Positions 8,950 to 18,817 of a stretch of DNA of 64,000 bases are shown piece after piece. The DNA comes from Bin55 sp965205965. Its GTDB lineage: Bacteria > Pseudomonadota > Gammaproteobacteria > Pseudomonadales > Azotimanducaceae. The notes under the pieces were generated by a model, which was not told the origin of the DNA, did not search any database, and saw only the letters and a list, made by a program, of their open reading frames with translations. The stretch covers positions 186,001 through 250,000 of the forward strand of contig CBDBHT010000007.1 in assembly GCA_965205965.1 (NCBI GenBank), given 5' to 3'. The first letter of the stretch is position 1. Each line of letters begins with the position of its first letter. A program made the position numbers and the translations under genes.

Positions 8950-10026
8950 CTAAACTTTGTCGCTGTTAGACCGTATCCCGCTAGATGAAATATCCATGCG
9001 GAAGTCGTGTTCACTAACGCCTTCACAAATTTCTCGTAATGACGGGGGCAAGTCTATCTTATCCAGCGAATAGAAGAAGCCATCAATGTTTCGACCAAAT
9101 ACTAAGAATCGAATCTCAATCGAATTCATACGTTTAATCGCTTTATCTCGAGCCTCTAAACTACCGTTTCCGTAATACTTCGCCTGCGCGATGCGTTGCA
9201 TCGTGTCAGCACCTACAACGAACGTGCAACGCCCATTGTTCAATGCAATCGCTTTTTCAAGAAAAGTAGGCGTATTCGTCAACACTAGCTCGTTCGGGAC
9301 GAATTGGGCACACCTTTCGTTAATCTCAATATAGTCCAGTGATAACTTATCGGCGTTGCATACGCACAGTTCATATTGCACTTTTGCTGAAAGCCTTCGC
9401 TCCGCGATGACTTTCATTCGTCGATGCCCGTCATGCAACGGATCGAACGCGCCGGAAAGAAACACGGTCTCTTGTACACCGACAGTAGCTTGCTTCTCCA
9501 TCAACAACGCACAAATCTCCTCAGAACCTTCCGCAATACGGTCCTTCGTGAAATAGTTGACGGTGGGTAGTCCATACACTTGTAAGATCTTAGCAAGTGC
9601 AACGTTAGCCACGTATCGCTCCTCGCCTAAACGCGAACGAGATCCTTTATCAAGCTGCATTGACCAAGAATAGGTTGTATCCGATGTTTGCATTGCAATA
9701 TGGGCTCGGTGACTTCCCCGCTTTTCGTCCAAAGATCGAAGACTCGCAGTAATCGCAAAACCAAAGACATCATTGATTGGGCGGATTCGGCGAGCCTTGG
9801 AAAACGCATGCATGGCCATTTGCCGAGCCGTAGATTCCAAACAAGCTTGAGCAGGCGCATCTCCCAGTAATTCGGTTAGCGAAGCATTGCTGTATGGGAC
9901 TCGTGCTTCGAGTACCGTTGCCGATGCTCCCGGTTCCGTCAATAAATCAGAAAGCAGAAGAGACCCGCCTCCAGTAATGTAGAACACGCCGGCATGATGC
10001 ATGGCATGAAGAGTTTTTACAGTCAC
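8950..10026 (-). CDS. CinA/PncC-like domain fused to a NadD-like nucleotidylyltransferase
   Basis: Residues 1 to about 150 resemble the C-terminal domain of CinA (the PncC family, NMN deamidase), with TGGGSLLLSDLL, PGASATVLEARVPYS and ARQMAMHAFS. In canonical PncC the catalytic Ser lies in AES-C-TGG. Here that position reads YITGG, so deamidase activity is doubtful. Residues from about 190 form an adenylyltransferase domain with GAFDPLHDGH (the GxFDPxHxGH nucleotide motif) and a C-terminal ISSSGIRS matching the ISST-x-R motif of NadD-type enzymes. The gene starts with GTG and overlaps the upstream hydrolase stop by 4 bp, so the two are co-translated. A role in NAD salvage is inferred from the domains. 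Confidence 0.8.
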   Translation of the reverse strand: MTVKTLHAMHHAGVFYITGGGSLLLSDLLTEPGASATVLEARVPYSNASLTELLGDAPAQACLESTARQMAMHAFSKARRIRPINDVFGFAITASLRSLDEKRGSHRAHIAMQTSDTTYSWSMQLDKGSRSRLGEERYVANVALAKILQVYGLPTVNYFTKDRIAEGSEEICALLMEKQATVGVQETVFLSGAFDPLHDGHRRMKVIAERRLSAKVQYELCVCNADKLSLDYIEINERCAQFVPNELVLTNTPTFLEKAIALNNGRCTFVVGADTMQRIAQAKYYGNGSLEARDKAIKRMNSIEIRFLVFGRNIDGFFYSLDKIDLPPSLREICEGVSEHDFRMDISSSGIRSNSDKV

Positions 10027-10901
10027 TCGCCGAGCAAATTACGCACTGTGGCAATGAACTCATCAAACTGATCGTGATGACACCAATGACCGGCATTCGT
10101 GATTCCATGCATTCTAACGTTCTTGGATGCATGCACGCGCCCGTCAAGATCTGGATTAGGGATCCAAGATTCTTTGCCGTAAATCCAAAGTATCGGGCAC
10201 TCAATTCGTTCGAACAAACTCCACAATTCGTCTGAATCGAGTCCAATCGGCAAATGTACTCGAACGTAATTATCGAATTTCCAGCTGTACGTGCCGTCTT
10301 CGTTCTGATTGCTGCCATGAATTGTTAAATGGCGTGCCTGTTCTTCCGAAAGATGAGGGTTTTCCGATTGCATTCGCCGAAACGCGTCTTCAAGGGTTGC
10401 ATAACGCCTTGGCATGCGGCCAGAAATCCTCCGCAAATTTTCAACCCAATGACGTAATTGCTCATGAGTATCGTGGCCGAGCGAATACCTCGAATCATGC
10501 AGAAGGGAAGGTAGTATTCCTTCAACTACTACTAGTTTATTCACAAGTTCCGGGTACAGACCCGCATATAGCCAAGAGATCACCGCACCTAATGAATGGC
10601 CCACGATCGCGACCGGATTAGCTTTGATCTGTTTTACCAGCTGAGCAATATCATAAACGTAGTCAGCGTAGCTATAACCACCTCCAAGCGTCCATTGGGA
10701 ATCTCCGTGACCGCGTAGGTCTGGTGCTATAACGTGATAACGACCTCGTAAGGATTCAGCAACCCAATCCCAGTTGCGGCAATGATCGCGGTTGCCGTGA
10801 ATGAGCAATAATGCAGGTGCACTTTCATGTCCCCAGTCAATGTAATGTAGCCGTAAACGCTGAGAGAAATAAATGTGAGAAGTCGGGGAACCTTTAAGCA
10901 T
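10023..10901 (-). CDS. Alpha/beta hydrolase
   Basis: This 292-aa cytoplasmic hydrolase of the alpha/beta fold has the oxyanion-side motif LLIHGNRDHCRNW near residue 32, DLRGHGDS near 61, the nucleophile elbow GHSLGA with Ser103, and a C-terminal His in NAGHWCHHDQ. The layout resembles epoxide hydrolases, haloalkane dehalogenases and esterases. The substrate cannot be told from sequence. It is the first gene of a two-gene unit with the PncC/NadD-like fusion, sharing a 4-bp GTGA overlap. No signal peptide is evident. Confidence 0.88.
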   Translation of the reverse strand: MLKGSPTSHIYFSQRLRLHYIDWGHESAPALLLIHGNRDHCRNWDWVAESLRGRYHVIAPDLRGHGDSQWTLGGGYSYADYVYDIAQLVKQIKANPVAIVGHSLGAVISWLYAGLYPELVNKLVVVEGILPSLLHDSRYSLGHDTHEQLRHWVENLRRISGRMPRRYATLEDAFRRMQSENPHLSEEQARHLTIHGSNQNEDGTYSWKFDNYVRVHLPIGLDSDELWSLFERIECPILWIYGKESWIPNPDLDGRVHASKNVRMHGITNAGHWCHHDQFDEFIATVRNLLGE

Positions 10902-11108
10902 TCTTGTATTTTAGACAGTAAACATTAGCGATTCCTAAACATTGGCCAACAGTATGTTTAACGTTTATTCCGTGGCATCCAACTCGAAGACTCGACGCAT
11001 CAAACAACAGCGTCAGTTTTTTATGCGTGTTAAACTTCCGTAGCTGATGACTCGCTTTCTCTTGAGTCCTCGAATCACCATACCACAACGCAGGGAGAGC
11101 ACTTCATC

Positions 11109-12293
11109 ATGGCTGATGTCGTAATTGTCGATAGCGTCCGGACAGGCCTCGCAAAGTCATTCAGAGGCAGTTTTAATTTAACGCGTTCCGACGACATGTT
11201 GGCACATCTGATTGATGCACTACTGGACCGCAACGGTAAAGTTGCACCGGAAGAAGTTGAAGATGTCGTGGTTGGTGCCGCGAGCCATGTTGGGGAACAA
11301 GATGGGAATTTAGCCCGCCTCGCTGTCGTGCTTTCGCAATTGCCAATCACCACCGCCGGCATGACTATCAACCGTTTCTGTTCATCGGGATTACAGTCGA
11401 TCGCGATTGCCGCGAATCAAATTGCGTCCGGACAAACGCAAATAGCTATGGCGGGTGGTGTGGACAGCATCTCCATGCGCAACCGCCAAACGCCGAGCGA
11501 TGGTGAGAAGAACAAGCGTTTCATCGAAGAAAAGCCAGCTATTTTCATGGCCATGGGCAACACGGCCGAAGTTGTGGCTCGGCGATACCAAGTCACGCGC
11601 GAATCGCAAGATATCTATGCTTTACAAAGCCAGCTTCGATACGCCAATGCTCAAGCCAACGGTTGGATGAAAGAAGAAATCGTGCCAATGAATGTCACTA
11701 TGCTCAAGGTGGACAAAGAAACCGGCGAAACTAGTGAAGAGCAAATTGTCCTCGATAGAGACGAGTGCAACCGTCCCAACACCACCATGGAAGGCCTATC
11801 AGGTCTCGCCCCTACATTTGAAGAGGGCGGCACCGTCACGGCAGGTAACGCGTCTCAGCTATCTGACGGAGCGTCCATGACGCTACTGATGAACGCTGAT
11901 CGCGCAACGCAGTTAGGGATTGAGCCAATGGGCATCTATCGCGGATTTACTGTGACAGCATGCGAACCCGACGAGATGGGTATCGGTCCAGTTTTTGCGG
12001 TACCAAGATTGCTTGAGCACGCCGGTATCGATCAAGACGACATTGACCTTTGGGAATTGAATGAGGCATTTGCCAGTCAATGTGTATATTGCCGCGATGA
12101 ACTCCATCTGGATAACGAACGTTTCAATGTCAATGGCGGCAGTATCGCAATAGGCCATCCATTCGGTATGACCGGCTCTCGTTGCACGGGAACGGTTCTC
12201 CGCGAATTGAAGCGACGTAATAAAAAGTACGGTGTTGTTACGATGTGCGTCGGAGGTGGCCAAGGTGCAGCCGGTCTATTCGAATGCACATAA
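11109..12293 (+). CDS. Thiolase (acetyl-CoA C-acyltransferase)
   Basis: This 394-aa enzyme is of usual thiolase length. It cleaves 3-ketoacyl-CoA with CoA to acetyl-CoA and a shortened acyl-CoA, or works in reverse. Cys91 in NRFCSSGLQ is the acylated cysteine, GHPFGMTGSR holds the catalytic His, and MCVGGGQGAAG holds the second Cys. NEAFASQ is also present. It is closer to FadA-type degradative enzymes than to biosynthetic ones, but I do not assign a symbol. A GGGAG precedes the ATG by about 13 bases. No FadB partner is adjacent. Confidence 0.92.
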   Translation: MADVVIVDSVRTGLAKSFRGSFNLTRSDDMLAHLIDALLDRNGKVAPEEVEDVVVGAASHVGEQDGNLARLAVVLSQLPITTAGMTINRFCSSGLQSIAIAANQIASGQTQIAMAGGVDSISMRNRQTPSDGEKNKRFIEEKPAIFMAMGNTAEVVARRYQVTRESQDIYALQSQLRYANAQANGWMKEEIVPMNVTMLKVDKETGETSEEQIVLDRDECNRPNTTMEGLSGLAPTFEEGGTVTAGNASQLSDGASMTLLMNADRATQLGIEPMGIYRGFTVTACEPDEMGIGPVFAVPRLLEHAGIDQDDIDLWELNEAFASQCVYCRDELHLDNERFNVNGGSIAIGHPFGMTGSRCTGTVLRELKRRNKKYGVVTMCVGGGQGAAGLFECT

Positions 12294-13061
12294 GTCCATT
12301 TTCGCAGTCTAAATTCCCGTTAATGTGTTTACTTTAACTGAAGGAGATTGTATCTCCTGAAGAAGGGATGGGATGGCCTAGCAGTTGATCGCGCTGCACC
12401 GCGAAGCTGCTTTTAGACACCTTGAAGCACCGTTTCATGGCTGGTCCAGCCAGCGGCCTTAGCTGCACGGTTTGCCTCGCTAGCGGCTGTAATACATATA
12501 TACCCTTGCAGCACCTGGCGAACACTTTCCCCATTTCACGCAGCAGCGACACATTGACGTGCTCTTAGCTGCCTAGAAGTCTGCACCGCACACGGAAGCT
12601 GCCGCGAAAGACGTATGGTATTCGGCTCACGCTGATGACGCGGAATTTAGCCCAAATGCGCGCGCGTGAACTCTCAGACTCCCTGCGGAAGAATCTACGA
12701 TTGCTTGAAAATCAAGCTGCATAGCTTTTGCTAGTATCCGATCTTCTGGCACCCGATGCAGCCCGCTCGGCACCAGTAAGTACGCTTCTACGTCAGTCCC
12801 GCCCCCATCAGTCCAACCGCCATGCCGATCCAGTATCACAATTCAGTTCAGGGGCACTTCAAGATAACTTTTGAATCATGGGTATCAGTCGGCCCACCCA
12901 CTCACAACAATTGGGGCAACTTCAGTCTTGCCGGTTCTTATCAAGCACAACGGCCGGGGCGTCTCTTAACAAGAAAACTCACGCGGCAGTTCATTTGAAT
13001 AACTTGTCGTAAAATTCAAAGTCTGTAGAACGAACACGCTGTTACGTGTCGAGCCCATTTT
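12294..13061. other. Long gene-free stretch
   Basis: About 770 bp between the thiolase and the response regulator. Short open frames on both strands (for example minus 12334-12552 and 12627-12839) match nothing I recognise and lack plausible starts. It may be a decayed gene or IS remnant. A perfect 7-bp hairpin sits at 12342-12358. Confidence 0.4.
12342..12358 (+). terminator. Hairpin after the thiolase gene
   Basis: AGGAGAT and ATCTCCT form a perfect 7-bp stem around TGT, about 50 bp past the thiolase stop. There is no T tract, so factor-independent termination is uncertain. Confidence 0.3.
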
Positions 13062-13772
13062 ATGAACGAATCGAACGCCCGTCTGTTAATCGTTGACGAC
13101 GACCCGGAGCTACGGGATTTGCTCGCCGAGTTTCTTAATAAGCACGGATACGTAGCTCACACCGTCGATGGTGGCGCAGCAATGGATCAAGTAATGGCCA
13201 AGTCGCCGTCTTATGACTTACTTATTCTTGATTTGATGCTACCAGGTGAAGGCGGTTTGGAGATCGCAAAACGACTCAAGCAGAAAGTGGATATTCCAAT
13301 CATTATTCTTTCCGCACTAGGAGAAGATGTTGACCGCATCATTGGATTGGAGGTCGGTGCCGATGATTACATAGCTAAGCCGTTTAATCCTCGCGAACTT
13401 CTTGCGCGCATTCGTGCAGTCATGCGACGTGTTTCACGAGCTTCGACATTTAATCTTTTGGAATCAAACTATCGTTTTGGCGAATTCAATCTCAATGTTC
13501 TATCCCACCGTCTACTACGAAATGATGAGGACGTCCCCCTCACTTCGGGAGATTTCGATCTGCTGAATATTCTGGTTCAGAATTCCAATAGAGTTATGGA
13601 CCGAGATCACATCCTCGACTTGCTGACCGGCAGCGAACGTTCACCTTTCGATCGAAGTATCGATGTTCGTATTACGCGATTGCGAAGCAAGATCGAGCCG
13701 GATCCGTCGTCTCCTACCTACATTAAAACGATCTGGGGTAAAGGCTACATGTTCTGCCTGCACGCCGTGTAA
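13062..13772 (+). CDS. ompR-like: OmpR-family response regulator
   Basis: This 236-aa two-component transcription regulator has a receiver domain (about residues 6-120) carrying the acidic pocket DDD (12-14), the phospho-acceptor Asp57 in LILDLMLPG, Ser84 and Lys106 in DDYIAKPF. A C-terminal winged-helix domain (about 130-232) includes ITRLRSKIEPD and KTIWGKGYMF, typical of the OmpR/PhoB group. The stop overlaps the start of the kinase gene (TAATG), so the pair forms an operon. Composition is host-like. Target genes are unknown. Confidence 0.92.
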   Translation: MNESNARLLIVDDDPELRDLLAEFLNKHGYVAHTVDGGAAMDQVMAKSPSYDLLILDLMLPGEGGLEIAKRLKQKVDIPIIILSALGEDVDRIIGLEVGADDYIAKPFNPRELLARIRAVMRRVSRASTFNLLESNYRFGEFNLNVLSHRLLRNDEDVPLTSGDFDLLNILVQNSNRVMDRDHILDLLTGSERSPFDRSIDVRITRLRSKIEPDPSSPTYIKTIWGKGYMFCLHAV

Positions 13773-15058
13773 TGGCTGCACCTGGTTCGCTGCTGGTGCG
13801 AACCAACGCGGTTCTTGGTGTCGCCGCGTTTGCGATAGCAATAACTGCCATACTCTCGTTGAACGCAATTGTCACCGCGCCGATATCGAACCGTGCGGCG
13901 GCGGACAAAGCGGCACTACTCGTACTAACCGCACAGTCGTGGATGGATTTAGAACCTGATCATCGCCCCGACTTCGAATTGGATCTTTTGATTAACCACG
14001 GCTTGATAATCAATGAAGAGCCGATAAATCTTCCACTTGTCGATCAGAACGACGGGTACTACGAACGCCTCAGCCACGAAGTGGAACAGCGCGTCAAGCG
14101 GCCTATCACACTTATGGAAGCAGACGACTTGCTTTGGGCCATAGTTCCAACGGAGGACGGAAACACTCTCCAGATCGGCTTTGCTTCGGAACTGCATGAC
14201 GTAGAACAGGTATATGTCGGGATTGTCGTGCTGGTGGTCGGGGTGTTCGTCGTGCTGCTTACTTCATTCATAATTGTGGGCCGGATCGCCAAACCATTGG
14301 TTACTGCCGCGAATGCCGCGTCGTCTTTCCGAGGTTCCGGTGAATACACGCAGCTGCCCGTTGAAGGCCCGCGGGAGTTAAGGTCACTCGCGGAAAACTT
14401 CAACCAGATGGCACAGGATATTTCGAATCTGATTTCTAACCGGACCATTCTTCTAGCTGGTATTTCTCATGACCTGCGTACGCCGTTGACTCGACTGCGG
14501 ATCGCACTGGAATTAATTTCAGACCAAGTGCCAAAAGATCATTTAAATCGCATGGAGCGTAACTTAGAGACGATGGAAGAGCTAATCAGCGATGCCATGC
14601 AGTTTGCGCGAGGTATTCACGAACCGAGCGAGCATGTTGAGTTCGCAAATTATCTTCGAAGCGTCATAGCGGACTTCGACAGCACTCTGCCATTGACATG
14701 GCAGGGCAACGAAAACCTCGTCATATCGTTAACACCGGGAGCTTTGCGCCGAGTACTCATAAATCTCATGATGAACGCTCGGCAACATGCCAAAGATGTT
14801 GAGGTGCATGTTAATGTACGTGAAAAGGACCTGGACATACACGTTATTGACTCTGGGCCAGGTATACCTGAGAAGGACTACGCACGTATTTTCCAGCCTT
14901 TCTTCAAGTTAGACAATTCTCGAAGTGCCTCCTTTGGAGGAAGCGGATTAGGATTGGCGATCGTTGCACAACTTTGCCAGACTCACGGCTGGAAAATTAA
15001 TGTAGGACAAAGCAAGGCCGGGGGAGCTGACTTTTGTCTAACAATTGCTCGGAATTAA
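13772..15058 (+). CDS. Sensor histidine kinase, EnvZ-like
   Basis: This 428-aa inner-membrane kinase partners the regulator at 13062. An N-terminal membrane segment (about residues 10-35) and a second (about 150-170, VGIVVLVVGVFVVLLTSFIIV) frame a periplasmic sensor region. A HAMP linker follows. The H-box GISHDLRTPLTRLR holds the phosphorylated His. The ATPase domain shows an N-box (LMMNARQHA), DSGPGIPEKD and GGSGLGLAIV. The layout matches EnvZ-type kinases. The signal sensed cannot be inferred. It overlaps the regulator by one base. Confidence 0.92.
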   Translation: MAAPGSLLVRTNAVLGVAAFAIAITAILSLNAIVTAPISNRAAADKAALLVLTAQSWMDLEPDHRPDFELDLLINHGLIINEEPINLPLVDQNDGYYERLSHEVEQRVKRPITLMEADDLLWAIVPTEDGNTLQIGFASELHDVEQVYVGIVVLVVGVFVVLLTSFIIVGRIAKPLVTAANAASSFRGSGEYTQLPVEGPRELRSLAENFNQMAQDISNLISNRTILLAGISHDLRTPLTRLRIALELISDQVPKDHLNRMERNLETMEELISDAMQFARGIHEPSEHVEFANYLRSVIADFDSTLPLTWQGNENLVISLTPGALRRVLINLMMNARQHAKDVEVHVNVREKDLDIHVIDSGPGIPEKDYARIFQPFFKLDNSRSASFGGSGLGLAIVAQLCQTHGWKINVGQSKAGGADFCLTIARN

Positions 15059-15188
15059 CACGGTCCCTTCCGTTTTGTCGTAGACAGATTCACGATATTC
15101 GCACCTGAGGCTTACGTGCGTTGAAACAAATTGAAACGAAAAAGCCGCTGCTCGAAATGAAATCAAAACGTTACGACAGCACAATTAA

Positions 15189-15262
15189 TTAGTGCCTGTG
15201 GGAAAACCCCATTTTACGACGGGTTTAAGCCACGCGATGGTATCCGTCTCTCAGAGGATCAC
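15189..15262 (+). repeat. IS-C end fragment
   Basis: A solitary copy of the IS-C terminal repeat (GTGCCTGTGGGAAAACCCC, then the CCCATTTTACGACGGG tract and TTAAGCCACG) lies between two convergent host genes. No transposase accompanies it, so it is a solo end or the relic of a deleted element. The rest of 15059-15387 shows nothing recognisable. Confidence 0.65.
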
Positions 15263-15387
15263 AGCCATTCCCTCAGATACACCGAACACTACAGCCGCTG
15301 ACCAGCAGCTTGGTAAGATCGGTCAGTCTTCCCATCACGTTTCTACGACGCCAACTCCCAGTTCGCACCATGATCGCTGGTGGGTTA

Positions 15388-16539
15388 TCAGCAACAGTAG
15401 TGCTGGATCAATCCCTCAATGACACGCTGTGCAGGGACCAAACGATCTCGGTCCAAGTACTCGTCGGGCTGATGTGCCTGATCGATAGACCCCGGGCCGA
15501 AAATCGCGGTTTCCATTCCGAGATCGCTCAGAAAAGGGGCTTCTGTGCCAAACGCAGCAGTTGTTGAGGAATAGCCTGATAATGCTTCAAGCGTCTTTAT
15601 CAATTCCCCTTCTCGCGATGTTTCGTAAGGTGGAAGCGATGGAAAATTTTGGGTTACCGAAATTGAGATCCCGATAGTATCTGCAACGCTCTTTAGACGA
15701 GCTGACAATTCGCTCGCGGTATTGTCTATGTCCATGCCTGGTAACATGCGGATATCAATTTCAAGCACCGCTTTTGCACAGATCCGCTTGGGGCAATCTC
15801 CAGCGTGCAGGCAACCCAAATTGATCGTCGGGTAGCGGACGTCAAAGGCCTCATCTTTATATCGCTGTCTGAGTTCAGTACGAAACTTTAGTACGGCACC
15901 CATAATTTCATGCATGCCTTCTAGCGCGTTCTGCCCCAAGCTCGGATTCGAAGCATGCCCTGATGCACCGTCCAACTGAATACGCAGAATAAGTATCCCT
16001 TTATGAGCGTAGATAGGGCGCATGCTCGTAGGTTCTCCAATAACCGCGGCCTCGGCTTTGGGTTTCCCCAACCGTGCAAGATGCCGAGCCCCAGCCATCG
16101 TCGTTTCTTCGTCGGACGTAGCAACAATCGTCAACGGTTTCTTCAGCCGGTTTGGACACAGATTTCGCGCAGCCGAAAGTGCAACTGGAAAGAATCCCTT
16201 CATATCGCACGAGCCAAGTCCGTAGAGGCGTCCCTCCGATTCCCAAAGTTCGAACGGATCTACGCTCCAGTGATCTTCATCGCAGGGCACGGTGTCGGTA
16301 TGTCCAGCTAAAACTAACCCATCTTCGCCCTCACCTAAGGTGGCGATCAGATTGGCTTTCCCCGGTTTGTCCGGAAGCGGCAAAACTTCGACCGTAAATC
16401 GTATAGATTCCAACCAATTGCCGAGAAGATTAATGACTTCTTGATTGTCCTGATCTAGCTCGGGTGCACTGCAACTAACTGATGGAAGTGCTACCAGCTC
16501 CCTCAGCATGGTTTCTATCTCAGGTAACACCTCAATCAA
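15388..16539 (-). CDS. argE: Acetylornithine deacetylase
   Basis: This 383-aa M20-family metallohydrolase removes acetate from N2-acetylornithine in arginine synthesis. Metal-site motifs are AGHTDTVP (first His and Asp), GSCDMKGF (bridging Asp), SDEETTMAGA (general base Glu plus ligand) and a C-terminal GSIDQAHQPDEY with the last His. GEPTSMRPIYAHKG is typical of ArgE rather than DapE. Length fits the family. It is convergent with the kinase gene, with an IS-C end between them. DapE or another M20 peptidase is the main alternative. Confidence 0.88.
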   Translation of the reverse strand: MIEVLPEIETMLRELVALPSVSCSAPELDQDNQEVINLLGNWLESIRFTVEVLPLPDKPGKANLIATLGEGEDGLVLAGHTDTVPCDEDHWSVDPFELWESEGRLYGLGSCDMKGFFPVALSAARNLCPNRLKKPLTIVATSDEETTMAGARHLARLGKPKAEAAVIGEPTSMRPIYAHKGILILRIQLDGASGHASNPSLGQNALEGMHEIMGAVLKFRTELRQRYKDEAFDVRYPTINLGCLHAGDCPKRICAKAVLEIDIRMLPGMDIDNTASELSARLKSVADTIGISISVTQNFPSLPPYETSREGELIKTLEALSGYSSTTAAFGTEAPFLSDLGMETAIFGPGSIDQAHQPDEYLDRDRLVPAQRVIEGLIQHYCC

Positions 16540-16710
16540 CCTTGTTCAAGATAACTTGGGGGTGTGCATGGTATATCGAAAGTCTTAATATAGACACATA
16601 TATATCGATTCGTTAGGTTGAATTTCTATTTCAGTTGTAAATAAAATCTATTCGACCCAATGGTAGCTCTGGTAGTGCGATAATTCGAGCCGAGTACGAA
16701 TGGAGGGTAA

Positions 16711-17655
16711 ATGCCAATCAAAGAAAAAGAAACTACATTCGCGAATCGGGAAGGCGTGATCTGGCAGGACGGAGAATTGCGCAAATGGAGCGAAGCCAAA
16801 GTGCATGTCTTGACCCATACGCTGCACTACGGCGTTGGTGCATTCGAAGGCATACGGGCGTATGATACTCCGAAGGGGCCGAGTATTTTCCGACTAAAAG
16901 ACCATACGAAACGACTATTCAATTCGGCCCGAATTTTACGTATACACCTTCCCTACACGGAAGGTGAACTTAATCATGCGCAAATCGAAGTCCTAAAGGC
17001 GAACGGTCTGCGTGAGGGATACATCCGCCCAATAGTATTTTACGGCTCAGAAGCAATGGGCCTACGCGCAGAAGGGTTATCCGTGCATGTCGCCATAGCA
17101 TGCTGGCCGTGGCCTAACTACATGCATGCTGATGCTCGTAGCAAAGGCATTCGCGTACAGACTTCTTCCTATACGCGCCACCATGTCAATATCACGATGT
17201 GTAAAGCAAAAGCGGTAGGGAATTACACTAATTCCATATTGGCACTATCGGAAGCCCAAGATGGTGGATATGACGAAGCATTATTACTCGACAATGAAGG
17301 TTACGTCACTGAAGGCAGTGGCGAAAACATCTTTGTCGTAAAAAGTGACGTCATTCATACTCCAGAACTTACTTCCTGTCTTGACGGTATTACACGGGAT
17401 ACGATCTTGGTATTCGCGCGCGAACTCGGCTTGGAAATACGGGAGAGGCGCATTACCCGAGACGAGATCTACATTGCCGATGAAGCCTTTTTTACGGGGA
17501 CTGCAGCCGAAGTTCTACCTATTCGTGAACTAGACAATAGAGTCATTGCAGATGGCCAGCGAGGGCCGATAACACACACTTTACAGGCAACCTATTTTGA
17601 TCAAGTTCAAGGACGACGCAGCGAACACCAGGAGTGGCATACGCTGGTTAACTGA
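16711..17655 (+). CDS. ilvE: Branched-chain amino acid aminotransferase
   Basis: This 314-aa fold-type IV PLP enzyme interconverts Leu, Ile and Val with their 2-oxoacids using glutamate/2-oxoglutarate. Recognisable segments are HYGVGAFEGIRAY near residue 39, SSYTRHHVNITMCKAKAVGNY with the Schiff-base Lys167, EALLLDNEGYVTEGSGENIF, and TGTAAEVLPI. Length is close to E. coli IlvE (309). GGAGGGTAA sits just before the ATG, a good ribosome-binding site. It is divergent from argE and monocistronic. Confidence 0.92.
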   Translation: MPIKEKETTFANREGVIWQDGELRKWSEAKVHVLTHTLHYGVGAFEGIRAYDTPKGPSIFRLKDHTKRLFNSARILRIHLPYTEGELNHAQIEVLKANGLREGYIRPIVFYGSEAMGLRAEGLSVHVAIACWPWPNYMHADARSKGIRVQTSSYTRHHVNITMCKAKAVGNYTNSILALSEAQDGGYDEALLLDNEGYVTEGSGENIFVVKSDVIHTPELTSCLDGITRDTILVFARELGLEIRERRITRDEIYIADEAFFTGTAAEVLPIRELDNRVIADGQRGPITHTLQATYFDQVQGRRSEHQEWHTLVN

Positions 17656-17684
17656 CAGTATTCGTCGAAAAGTCAAATCCAACT

Positions 17685-18605
17685 TCAGTATTTGCGCCGT
17701 CCGCCTCCTGGCAATGATTTGAATCTGCGGTGCACCCAGAGATATTGCTCAGGACATGTGCGAATCGTACGCTCAATAACCCGATTCAAGTGGGCAGCAT
17801 CAGTAATTACGTCTCCGGATGGGTAATCCTCAATTGGGTCTAACCGTATAGTCCATGTTTGGGTCCGGTCGTTTCGGAAATGACTCATGAACAGTACGGT
17901 AGCTCCTGTTCGCGACACAATTCGTGATGGGCCGTCAACGGTTGCAGCCTCTTCCCCAAAAAAGGGTACGAATACGGATCGTTTATGGCCCATGTCTTGG
18001 TCGACTGCCAGCCAAACTGCGTTTCCCGCGCGCAACCTCTTGATTGCCGATAGGAGAAATTCAACCTCAATCGTTTGACGGAATCTCCGCTTTCGAGATT
18101 TGTCAGCCAGGAAGTTTACTAGCTCATTTTTGCTTCTTCGATAGACGCAGTCGAACGCACAACGATCAGCAATTACCGCTCCAGCCAGTTCAAGTGTCAG
18201 CAAGTGTGCACCAAGTACTAGGACCCCTTTTTGCTCTCGAAGCGCATTCTCAAGCAGCTCCAGTCCGACTATCTCAGTACGCTTAACGATTCTCCGTAAG
18301 TTTCTCATCCAAACGAACGCGATTTCCGCGACCATGACGCCGTGCGCTTCCATAGAACGAAGGACGAGCGTATCAAGTTCCTGCCCGCTTAGTTCTGGAA
18401 AACAAATACACAAATTCTTTCGGAGTATTTTGGCGCGACGTTTCGCCAGTCTCAGAATGAGTCGTCCTAAACGTCTGCCTATCCAAAATTGAATCGAGAA
18501 GGGCAGAAACGTGAGGAGGTAGAGGGCGGCTATGACGCTCCAACCGATCCAATAACGTGGCATCCATAACGTAGCATGCTTCGTCTCAGACATTAACTTA
18601 TTCAA
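17685..18605 (-). CDS. lpxL: Lipid A biosynthesis acyltransferase, LpxL/HtrB type
   Basis: This 306-aa inner-membrane acyltransferase adds a secondary acyl chain to the lipid A precursor. A membrane segment lies at about residues 18-42. The HxxxxE/D catalytic motif is His134-Glu139 within GAHLLTLEL. The family endings EQYLWVHRRFK are present. LpxL and LpxM/P cannot be separated firmly from sequence alone. A start at Met5 (MSETK) is possible. It converges on ilvE, with the two stop codons about 30 bp apart. Its presence argues for an LPS-bearing outer membrane. Confidence 0.85.
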   Translation of the reverse strand: MNKLMSETKHATLWMPRYWIGWSVIAALYLLTFLPFSIQFWIGRRLGRLILRLAKRRAKILRKNLCICFPELSGQELDTLVLRSMEAHGVMVAEIAFVWMRNLRRIVKRTEIVGLELLENALREQKGVLVLGAHLLTLELAGAVIADRCAFDCVYRRSKNELVNFLADKSRKRRFRQTIEVEFLLSAIKRLRAGNAVWLAVDQDMGHKRSVFVPFFGEEAATVDGPSRIVSRTGATVLFMSHFRNDRTQTWTIRLDPIEDYPSGDVITDAAHLNRVIERTIRTCPEQYLWVHRRFKSLPGGGRRKY

Positions 18606-18817
18606 ATCCCCTCAGTACGAGAGTAGAAAGAATTCAGATACGAGAGTCGTAGCCCTCTCCACGAATCGTGAGTCATACTAATTTAGTGCGACCTTATATG
18701 CTCCGAATACTCTCGACTGACCTGTAGAGCCTGCTTGAAACAAATGTGATCGCCACCATATTTAGTGGCGTTAATATAAACCTGACATAGACGCGTACGT
18801 ATCACCGATGAGAAAAC

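Noticed and set aside
12334..12839. Possible small genes on the minus strand between the thiolase and the response regulator
   Set aside because: The frames match no family, lack plausible ribosome-binding sites, and may be chance or decayed sequence.
14650..14838. Short antisense frames inside the kinase, thiolase and ArgE genes
   Set aside because: They lie wholly within well-supported genes and show no domain content.
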